Source: CAYNLK01 sp964398055
GTDB lineage: Bacteria > Chloroflexota > Anaerolineae > 4572-78 > J111
DNA: 64,000 nt
Assembly (NCBI GenBank): GCA_964398055.1
Contig: CAYNLK010000004.1
Coordinates: 124,001-188,000 of the forward strand
Reading direction: 5' to 3'
Below the pieces are notes generated by a model, which saw only the letters and a program-made list of their open reading frames with translations, searched no databases and was not told the origin of the DNA. Shown here piece by piece: positions 24,136 through 30,801 of the stretch; position 1 is the first letter of the stretch, and every line of letters starts with the position of its first letter. The position numbers and the translations under genes were made by a program.

Positions 24136-26109
24136 ATGAATGTAACCGATGAAATTAAGGCTCGGCTGGATATTGTTGACGTCATATCTGATACCGTTGC
24201 CCTAAAGAAATCGGGGCGCAGCTATACCGGTTTTTGTCCCTTTCACACCAACACTCGCACCCCCTCATTTGTGGTTTTTCCTGAAACTCAAACCTGGCGC
24301 TGTTTTGGCGCATGCGCCGACGGCGGCGACATCTTTAGCTTTGTGATGAAGCGCGAGGGACTTGGCTTCAAAGAGGCCCTGGAGCTGCTGGCCAAACGAG
24401 CCGGCCTTAACCTGGAGCCGGCCAGCCCGCATTCGACCAAACAGGATGAGCAGAGTGAGAAACTCCTGGAAATCAATGCCGCCGCGGCGGCTTACTTTCA
24501 TAATTTGTTAATCGGTTCGGCCGCAGCAGCCAGTACTCGAACCTATCTGGCCGGACGAGAGATTTTGCCCGAAACCATGGCCGCTTTTCAATTGGGCTAT
24601 GCCCTGGATGAATGGGAAGGCTTAAAAACTCATTTTGTAGAGCGAGGCTATCGCCCGGAGCAGTTGCTGGCAGCTGGCCTGCTGGTTGAGCGAGACGGCC
24701 AGCCCGGTTATGACCGTTTCCGAAACCGGTTGATGATCCCTATTCGCGACAGCCGCGGCCGGGTGGTCGGTTTTGGGGCCAGGGCACTGGCGGCCGGGCA
24801 GCAGCCTAAATATCTCAACTCGCCGCAGACGCTCCTCTTTGACAAGAGCGCCACCCTGTATGGCCTGGACCTGGCCCGCCAGCATATTCGCCAAACCGAG
24901 ACGGTGGTCATTGTTGAAGGATATATGGATGTAATTCAGGCCCATCAGCGTGGGGCCAAAAACGTGGTGGCCCAGATGGGTACCGCCCTGACCGAGCCGC
25001 AGTTGAAACGAATTGCCCCGTTGGCCAACCGCATTGTCCTGGCCCTCGACGCCGATACCGCCGGCAATGCGGCCACAGTGCGCAGTTTGAGCGTTGCCCG
25101 CCAGAGTTTGCCCAGGCTATACCGGGCCACCTCAACCTCGCGCGGCATCGAGCTGGAAGGGCACATCGGCCAGGAAATCTACATTGCTCCGCTGCCCGCC
25201 GGCCAGGACCCGGATGATATTCTCAGGCAGGGCCTGGAGGTGTGGCAGGCATTAGTCGACCAGGCCGTGCCCAGCCTGGATTATTATGAAAGCTTAATTC
25301 TGGGCCAGGCCGATTTGACCACGCCGCAGGGCAAGACTTATATCGTCCACGAGTTGATCCCGGTCTACCGGGAGATCAATGACGATGTCGAAAAAACGGT
25401 CCGGGTGCAGCGCCTGGCTCGCAAAATCGGCCTTGACGAGCGGTTATTGTTGGCGGAGCTAAAGGGCAAGCCCCCTCGGGCAGCGGCAACCAGTCGTCGC
25501 CGGATACCGCCGCCCGAACCCGCGCTGACCCCGGAACTGCCAGCCGAGACGCCACTGTCGGCTAAAACAACGCTGGCGATTGACGCCGGCCTGGAGGAGT
25601 ATTGTTTGTCGTTGATCCTGGCCAACCCAACTGCTTTGGCTGTGGCCAACGAGGTTTTGGAAGGGCAGGAGCTGCCGGGCTTAAGCGCCAATGACTTCAG
25701 GCGAGGCGATAATCGCGATATCTTCAAGGTCCTCCAGTTGTGGACGGCTCTGGAAACGCCTAAAATAGAGCTATTGATTGAAATGGTCGATGAACTGCTG
25801 GAACGGCGTCTGGCGGCATTGGCCGGTCAGTGGCATCGCCGTCCTTTGCCAGCCGCCGAAGATGTCAATCACGACCTGACGGTGGCGGTGTTGCGTTTGC
25901 GCTTGCAAACGGTTAGCGAACAACTGGGTGAGCTGAAATTTCTTCTCCTTGAAGCGGAAGAGAACGAGGACCTCGAAGCTGCGCGTGGCTATCGCGAAAC
26001 CATCCGGGAGTTCAGTCGACAACGAAAAATGTTGCATGATACCAGAGATTCATTATCATTAATGGGTAGGCGTCGAGCAGAAGCGAATCATTACGGACAA
26101 GTGGCTTAA
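24136..26109 (+). CDS. dnaG: DNA primase
   Basis: A primase of 657 residues, starting MNVTDEIKARLDIVDVI; the in-frame GTG 30 bases earlier is less likely. The CHC2-type zinc finger is CPFH at 34-37 plus C56 and C60 (CFGAC has three residues between the cysteines). The TOPRIM core follows: VVIVEGYMDVIQAHQRG with the catalytic Glu, and ALDADTAGNAA with the metal-binding Asp pair. The C-terminal 170 residues are helical and include a DnaB-interacting type helicase-binding domain, less conserved here, after a Pro-rich linker around residue 460. It makes RNA primers at the fork. The gene is followed by rpoD 99 bases later, a classical macromolecular-synthesis order. Confidence 0.96.
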   Translation: MNVTDEIKARLDIVDVISDTVALKKSGRSYTGFCPFHTNTRTPSFVVFPETQTWRCFGACADGGDIFSFVMKREGLGFKEALELLAKRAGLNLEPASPHSTKQDEQSEKLLEINAAAAAYFHNLLIGSAAAASTRTYLAGREILPETMAAFQLGYALDEWEGLKTHFVERGYRPEQLLAAGLLVERDGQPGYDRFRNRLMIPIRDSRGRVVGFGARALAAGQQPKYLNSPQTLLFDKSATLYGLDLARQHIRQTETVVIVEGYMDVIQAHQRGAKNVVAQMGTALTEPQLKRIAPLANRIVLALDADTAGNAATVRSLSVARQSLPRLYRATSTSRGIELEGHIGQEIYIAPLPAGQDPDDILRQGLEVWQALVDQAVPSLDYYESLILGQADLTTPQGKTYIVHELIPVYREINDDVEKTVRVQRLARKIGLDERLLLAELKGKPPRAAATSRRRIPPPEPALTPELPAETPLSAKTTLAIDAGLEEYCLSLILANPTALAVANEVLEGQELPGLSANDFRRGDNRDIFKVLQLWTALETPKIELLIEMVDELLERRLAALAGQWHRRPLPAAEDVNHDLTVAVLRLRLQTVSEQLGELKFLLLEAEENEDLEAARGYRETIREFSRQRKMLHDTRDSLSLMGRRRAEANHYGQVA

Positions 26110-26208
26110 TATCTCAGATGTGATCAATTTTGGCTGCCGAACCCGCCAATTCTCAGCTTCCTTCAACCGACTTTTGTGGCCGAGAGCGATTATACGGAGA
26201 TGATAGGA

Positions 26209-27573
26209 ATGGCGAATAAGCGAGTGACTAAAAAACAAACAAGATCAGAAAACTCAAAAGAGCAGGCTGGAGCCACGCCGACGAACCACAAAGCGACCCC
26301 GCTGGATATCTTGTTGGAAAAGGGGAAGCAGGACAAGGTCTTAACCCAAAGCGATATTATCGAGGTTTTGCCCGATGGGGGGGTGGATCTTGAGGCCACG
26401 GAGGCGCTCATTGCGCAACTGCTCGAACACGGTATTGAAGTTTTGGAAGATGAAGGCAGTGATACTGAATCGTTGGCCGATGTTGACGAGCCGGACGACG
26501 CGGCCCTGCGTGAGGTCGAGGAAGAGCTGGAAGAAGAAAGCCCACTCGAGACCGTCTTTGATCTGAGTACCACGGATCTGACCAATGACCCGGTGCGGAT
26601 GTATCTGCGTGAAATCGGCCAGGTAAATCTGTTGACGGCCGACGATGAGGTCCGGTTGGCCAAGCGCATCCAACGGGGTGTGTTAGCCTATAAGAAGTTG
26701 GCCAAAGATGGGGCGCTCCCGGAAGAGGACAAACTCAAATATAAGAGGCAGGAAATCGATGGTAAGCTGGCCAAACGCTACCTGGCTGAAGCCAATCTGC
26801 GGCTGGTGGTGAGTGTGGCCAAACGTTACATTGGGCGGGGGATGAACTTTCTGGATTTGATTCAGGAGGGCAATATTGGCCTGCTGCGGGCCGTTGAGAA
26901 ATTCGACCATCGGCGGGGCTATAAATTTTCTACCTATGCCACCTGGTGGATCCGGCAGGCGATTAGCCGGGCAATCGCCGACCAGGCCCGGGTGATTCGG
27001 ATTCCGGTTCATATGGTTGAAACCATCAATCGGTTGGTTCGCATTCAGCGCCGGTTGCTACAGGAATACGGCCGGGAACCAACGTCAAAAGAGATTGCTC
27101 TGGAAATGAGTTTACTTCCCCCGGAAGATATCGAGGCTATTCACCTGGCGATGAACAATGGTGAGGCGGTCGATCCGGCCCTGGACCGGCGCTGGCGGCG
27201 GGCGGCCAGCAAAGTGCGCCGTATCATTCGTATCTCCCAGGAGCCGATGTCGTTGGAAACGCCGATCGGCTCGGAAGAGAACAGCTACCTGGGTGATTTC
27301 ATCGAAGACGAGTCGGTGCTGGGTCCGGTTGACGCGGCCTCAAAGCAACTGCTCAAAGAGCAATTGAATGAGATCCTGGAGTCTCTGAGCGAACGAGAGC
27401 GCAAGGTGTTAGAGATGCGCTTTGGCCTGTCGGATGGGCAGGGCCGCACCCTGGAAGAGGTGGGGGCCAAATTTGGCGTAACCCGCGAACGGATTCGCCA
27501 AATTGAAGCCAAAGCCCTGCGCAAATTGCGCCATCCGATTCGCAGCCGCAAGTTGAGAGATTATCTGAGCTAA
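26209..27573 (+). CDS. rpoD: Principal RNA polymerase sigma factor (sigma-70/SigA)
   Basis: A 454-residue primary sigma factor. Region 1.1-like LTQSDIIEVLPDGGVDLEATEALIAQ lies near residues 45-75, followed by an acidic linker. Region 1.2 is DPVRMYLREIGQVNLLT. Regions 2.1-2.4 are present in full: ANLRLVVSVAKRYIGRGMNFLDLIQ, then FSTYATWWIRQAISRAI. Region 3 follows as IRIPVHMVETINRL. Region 4.2 is the DNA-reading helix VTRERIRQIEAKALRKLR at the very C-terminus. Region 2.4 and 4.2 fit recognition of TATAAT and TTGACA, matching the promoters seen here. ATG 26,209 is preferred; alternatives lie 9 and 33 bases earlier. A tRNA-Asn gene follows within 52 bases. Confidence 0.96.
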   Translation: MANKRVTKKQTRSENSKEQAGATPTNHKATPLDILLEKGKQDKVLTQSDIIEVLPDGGVDLEATEALIAQLLEHGIEVLEDEGSDTESLADVDEPDDAALREVEEELEEESPLETVFDLSTTDLTNDPVRMYLREIGQVNLLTADDEVRLAKRIQRGVLAYKKLAKDGALPEEDKLKYKRQEIDGKLAKRYLAEANLRLVVSVAKRYIGRGMNFLDLIQEGNIGLLRAVEKFDHRRGYKFSTYATWWIRQAISRAIADQARVIRIPVHMVETINRLVRIQRRLLQEYGREPTSKEIALEMSLLPPEDIEAIHLAMNNGEAVDPALDRRWRRAASKVRRIIRISQEPMSLETPIGSEENSYLGDFIEDESVLGPVDAASKQLLKEQLNEILESLSERERKVLEMRFGLSDGQGRTLEEVGAKFGVTRERIRQIEAKALRKLRHPIRSRKLRDYLS

Positions 27574-27574
27574 T

Positions 27575-27602
27575 TTGACGAACCTAAACTATTGCTTATA
27601 AT
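27575..27602 (+). promoter_or_regulatory. Promoter of tRNA-Asn
   Basis: TTGACG at 27,575-27,580, 16-base spacer and TATAAT at 27,597-27,602, immediately after the rpoD stop and 23 bases before the tRNA. Confidence 0.65.
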
Positions 27603-27624
27603 TGACCGCTGAAGTTACAAATAA

Positions 27625-27697
27625 TCCTCGGTAGCTCAATCGGTAGAGCGGCCGGCTGTTAACCGGTTGGTTGTAGGTTCGAGTCCTACCCGAGGAG
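27625..27697 (+). tRNA. tRNA-Asn (anticodon GTT)
   Basis: A complete 73-base cloverleaf. The acceptor arm TCCTCGG pairs with CCGAGGA and is followed by discriminator G; CCA is not encoded. The D arm is GCTC-AATCGGTA-GAGC. The anticodon stem GCCGG/CCGGT surrounds the loop CTGTTAA with anticodon GTT. The T arm is GTAGG-TTCGAGT-CCTAC. It has its own promoter and a terminator two bases beyond its 3' end. Confidence 0.97.
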
Positions 27698-27698
27698 C

Positions 27699-27732
27699 TA
27701 AAAACCCCGCCAAAATCTGGCGGGGTTTTTTA
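27699..27732 (+). terminator. Rho-independent terminator after tRNA-Asn
   Basis: AACCCCGCC pairs with GGCGGGGTT around AAAATCT, followed by a T-run (TTTTTTAT). Confidence 0.9.
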
Positions 27733-27809
27733 TTTGAGCAGCCAATAGAACCTGAATAGAACCTGGGAGTTGACCTGCCCGGGCAAAGAGGCTGTGTGTA
27801 AACTACCTC

Positions 27810-28402
27810 TTATTTCAACACCACCGGCAGATAGATAGCCAGCCCATTGACGATGACCGTGGCCTGGCGCGACCGAATATTGCCCTGGCCGTCATCCAGC
27901 CAGGCCACATTGACGATAGCCTGCGGAGCGGTGATCCCCGCGTCGACGGTGGCATTGAAGGAAATGGTCACCGGACTACCCCCGGCCACAGCTCCGGTCC
28001 AGGTGATGACCCCACCGCTCTGGCCATAACTCCCGGCCGAAGCCCATAGATTGCCCAAATAGTGCAAACCGGCCGGCAGGGTGTCGGTCATCACCAAGTG
28101 GAGTAAATCAGGGCCGGGATTTTCAGTTGAATGGTGTAGGTCAGCACCTCGCCGGCGCCGGGCAAAGCGGGTTGCACGCTCTTGGTGGAGCTGAAGAGCG
28201 TGCCCTGTAAGAATGAGCCGTTGCGCTGGTAGTTGCCCCGTCCGCTGCCCCACAGAATACGGGCATGGGCCGTGCCGGGCAGGTCGTAAGCCACCAGGCC
28301 GGAATGGGCGGTGGTCAGCACTAGCTCCAGGTCGGCGTCACTGTCGATGTTGGCCAGGGTCGGAGCGGCCAGGACGCCGTTCCAGGTGGGACTACCATTT
28401 TG
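27810..28402 (-). pseudogene. Remnant of a secreted FG-GAP/DUF11 surface protein, frameshifted
   Basis: Two overlapping minus-strand frames read as one damaged protein. The upstream frame gives LANIDSDADLELVLTTAHSG and RGNYQRNGSFLQG (an FG-GAP-like beta-propeller end) and then LTYTIQLK. The protein continues in the other frame as NPGPDLLHLVMTDTLPAG and AWLDDGQGNIRSRQATV, a DUF11-type repeat ending IYLPVVLK. The switch is at a four-A run near 28,120-28,123. The 5' end stops abruptly about 28,400, where GC-poor non-coding DNA begins. So only the C-terminal part of a surface protein survives. The C-terminal YLPVVLK is shared with the intact delta-60 protein at 51-52 kb. A sequencing indel could explain the frameshift, but not the missing N-terminus. 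Confidence 0.75.
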
Positions 28403-28542
28403 TTTGTGCCTCGACAAACGCTTCTTACCGTGCTTTTTTGTTAAATTTTTCCCAATTCGCCTATAATTATGCCAACTTTTGTCATAAATCTGGTCTAGAA
28501 TATTGCTAATGATCGTTCCATCAACGGTCAAGGTAGTGAGCT

Positions 28543-29391
28543 ATGTCCAATACGGCCACCCGGCTGATCACATTGTTGATGTTGCTCCAACGGCAACCCA
28601 ATCAGAAAGCCAGCGAGTTGGCCCAGGAGCTGGGCGTCTCGGTCCGCTCCATCCATCGCTATATGGCGATGCTGGATGAAATGGGTATCCCGATCTACTC
28701 TGAGCGGGGAGCCTACGGCGGCTTTTCGCTGGTGCGGGGCTATCGGATGCCGCCGCTGGTATTCAGTCCGAAGGAGGCTGTAGCCATCTATCTGGGCACC
28801 AGCCTGGTGGAGCAGATGTGGGGCCAACTGTACTGGGCCGCGGCGCTCGGCGCCCTGGCCAAATAATTAGACAATGTTCTGCCGGAGGAGCAGCAGCAGG
28901 AAGTCACCTGGGCCCGGCGGGCGCTGTTGGCCACCTGCCTGCACCGGGTCGATCCCAAGCGGCTGACCCCGCACCTGGAAAAACTACGGTATGCCATTTA
29001 CGAAGGCAAACGGATCAGCCTGATGTATCGGGGTCAGGGCCAACCGGAACCGCGGCAACGGGACATTGATCCTTATGTCCTGGTGTACCAGGGTGTCTGG
29101 TGATACAGCGTGGGCTACTGCCACTTACGGCAAGCGTTGCGCACCTTTCGGGTGGACCGGATCGTTGATTTAGCGGTGCTGGCTGAGCGGTTCCAAACGC
29201 CGCCTGACTTCGATGCCTGGGCCTACCTGGAGGCCGAACCTCAGCCACAAGTAAACGTACGCTTGCGTTTTGCGCCGGAAGGGGCCGGCATTGCTTTGGA
29301 TAATCGACCCTACTGGGACATCTTTGAGGAGCAGGCTGACGGCTCGGTTGAAGTTACGGATTGGCGCAAACAACCCGGCCGGCGGCTGTAG
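28543..29391 (+). pseudogene. WYL-family transcriptional regulator with two in-frame stops
   Basis: One plus-strand frame encodes a complete regulator of about 280 codons apart from two stops. Residues 1-60 are an HTH_11-type winged helix (LMLLQRQPNQKASELAQELGVSVRSIHRYMAML). A TAA at 28,864-28,866 follows LGALAK. The same frame goes on through VTWARRALLATCLHR and the WYL-domain start YEGKRISLMYRGQG, to a TGA at 29,101-29,103 exactly inside the WYL signature (GVW-stop-YSVGYCHLR). It then continues FRVDRIVDLAVLAERF to the end. No frameshift is present, so decay is recent. WYL domains sense nucleic-acid or nucleotide ligands. The truncated 107-residue HTH part may still be made and bind DNA. Confidence 0.85.
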
Positions 29392-29970
29392 CAATGGCTC
29401 CAGGTAACGGGCCTGTAAATCAGCTTGATTCCCCTTTAGCGAGAATTTTACTCGCACCGGCAGGCCGGTTGCCTGGTCCAGCCACATCATCAGCGAGTCG
29501 CCATTGGCGCAGCTTAGGCCCATTATTTGGGCCGGCCCGTGGTTGAGCGTGGAACCAGCTTGCTCAGTTGCGGTGGTAGCCGGGCAGGTCAGCAAGCGAT
29601 CGATCACTTCAAAAGCCTCAGATACCGGCGCAAGCAGCGGTGCTGAAGCTACTTGTAAAGCGCCGGCCTCAAAACGGTTGCCGCGCCAGGCGTTCTGCCC
29701 ATCAAAAATGAGCGTTTGACCAACCAGGGCCGGGGCCGTTGACTCCAGAATCTCAAATCGATACCGGCCATTGGCCCGCCAGGTTTCGACCGTAAGCCGA
29801 CCGCCGCTGGGCGCGGCCGGCCAATCGATTTGCCAGACCGTGTGTTGAGGGCGGCGCCAGGCGGCGGCGATGGTTGCCTGGGCTATCGCCGGATCTGGCG
29901 ACCGCTCAACCGCGCAGCCAGTCCAACAAAAAAGCAGTAGATTCGTCAAGATTAAAATTTTTATGGGCAT
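29170..29970 (-). CDS. LolA/RseB-like lipoprotein, 3' end antisense to a pseudogene
   Basis: A 266-residue lipoprotein. The signal MPIKILILTNLLLFCWTGC ends in a lipobox-like WTGC, so it should be lipid-anchored. Residues 30-185 have the pattern of LolA/MucB-type beta-fold proteins (TVETWRANGRYRFEILESTA, DGQNAWRGNRFEAGALQ, MMWLDQATGLPVRVKFSLKG). From about residue 193 the frame runs antisense across the last 222 bases of the WYL pseudogene and gains a low-complexity tail. The natural end of such domains is near LEPLLQPPAGLF, that is, at the junction. So the 3' end was probably replaced when the two loci were joined. ATG 29,970 is chosen because the signal peptide begins there. The function is inferred from fold pattern only. 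Confidence 0.65.
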   Translation of the reverse strand: MPIKILILTNLLLFCWTGCAVERSPDPAIAQATIAAAWRRPQHTVWQIDWPAAPSGGRLTVETWRANGRYRFEILESTAPALVGQTLIFDGQNAWRGNRFEAGALQVASAPLLAPVSEAFEVIDRLLTCPATTATEQAGSTLNHGPAQIMGLSCANGDSLMMWLDQATGLPVRVKFSLKGNQADLQARYLEPLLQPPAGLFAPIRNFNRAVSLLLKDVPVGSIIQSNAGPFRRKTQAYVYLWLRFGLQVGPGIEVRRRLEPLSQHR

Positions 29971-30014
29971 TACCCAAATTATAGCAATTCCTATCGCCAC
30001 AGGCTAATAGTCAC

Positions 30015-30043
30015 TTGTAAGCCAATTTGGGATGTGGTATAAT
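30015..30043 (+). promoter_or_regulatory. Promoter of the DUF151 gene
   Basis: TTGTAA at 30,015-30,020, 17-base spacer and perfect TATAAT at 30,038-30,043, 45 bases before the GTG start. Confidence 0.7.
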
Positions 30044-30088
30044 CCAACCACCTAAGCCAGCCGGTTTGTCAATGTAAGGAGGACGGAC

Positions 30089-30619
30089 GTGATTGAAGTT
30101 ACCATAGATAGTATCCGGGTGAGTTTAATGTCGCAGCATCGGGTGGTTGTGTTAAAGGAGGTTGATACCGACCGGTATCTACCGATCTGGATCGGCCCGT
30201 TTGAGGCCGATGCGATTACGATTCAACTGCAAGGAGTCCAGGTGGCCCGTCCGCTGACCCATGATTTGTTGAGAAGCGTCATCGATCAGATGGGCGCGAC
30301 CGTTTCCCATGTGATGGTTAGCGAGCTAAAGAACGATACCTTTTATGCCCGGATTGTGATGGATGTTAACGGCCGAAGTATGGAGATCGACGCCCGGCCC
30401 AGCGACGCCATTGCCCTGGCTGTGCGAGCCAATGCCCCTCTCTTTGTGGCCGAGGAAGTGATGGAACTGGCGTCGATTGTGCCCGAACAAAGCCTGGAAG
30501 AGCTTGATGGTGAGGGTGATACGGTTCCGGCCCCTGTTTCCGCCGAAGAAGAAGAACAACTGGCCATTTTCCGCGATTTCATCGATGAACTTGATTTGGA
30601 TGATTTGGGGCATAACTGA
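30089..30619 (+). CDS. Bifunctional nuclease family protein (DUF151)
   Basis: A 176-residue protein starting at GTG behind AAGGAGG. Residues 1-130 are the BFN/DUF151 fold: VVVLKEVDTDRYLPIWIGPFEADAI, THDLLRSVIDQMGATVSHVMVSEL, and IDARPSDAIALAVRANAPLFVAEEV. Plant members cut RNA and DNA and bacterial ones are induced in defence or stress, but the biochemical role in bacteria is poorly known. The C-terminal 45 residues are very acidic (EELDGEGDTVPAPVSAEEEEQ), a common extension in this family. It is a single-gene unit with its own promoter and terminator, placed just before dnaB. Family assignment is firm. Confidence 0.9.
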   Translation: MIEVTIDSIRVSLMSQHRVVVLKEVDTDRYLPIWIGPFEADAITIQLQGVQVARPLTHDLLRSVIDQMGATVSHVMVSELKNDTFYARIVMDVNGRSMEIDARPSDAIALAVRANAPLFVAEEVMELASIVPEQSLEELDGEGDTVPAPVSAEEEEQLAIFRDFIDELDLDDLGHN

Positions 30620-30644
30620 GCACCCTCGCAGCGCCGTAGTGATT

Positions 30645-30691
30645 GGGGCGAGACAAGTCGTATTGATGACGACCGGTCTCGCCCTTACTTT
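30645..30691 (+). terminator. Terminator after the DUF151 gene
   Basis: GGGCGAGAC at 30,645-30,653 pairs with GTCTCGCCC at 30,675-30,683, followed by TTACTTTT. The loop is 21 bases, so it is moderate rather than strong. Confidence 0.65.
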
Positions 30692-30801
30692 TCAATTCTG
30701 AGCCGATTGTCCACAACGCCAACAATCGGCGTCTATTGACGATTAGCCACATTTGTGTTATCATCCTTGTAGAAAATTTGTTCTATTGGGGTTGGGCGTT
30801 T

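Noticed and set aside
24300..24320. Abnormal CxxxC zinc finger in DnaG as a novelty
   Set aside because: CFGAC with three residues between the cysteines occurs, as I recall, in other primases, so it is probably a normal variant.
27700..27810. Attachment (att) site beside tRNA-Asn
   Set aside because: I could not find a second copy of the tRNA 3' end in the window, so integration remains speculation.
28543..29391. Stop-codon recoding (TGA as Trp or Sec) to explain the interrupted WYL regulator
   Set aside because: TGA ends many other genes here, a TAA stop is also present, and no selenocysteine-type stem was seen. Nonsense decay is simpler.
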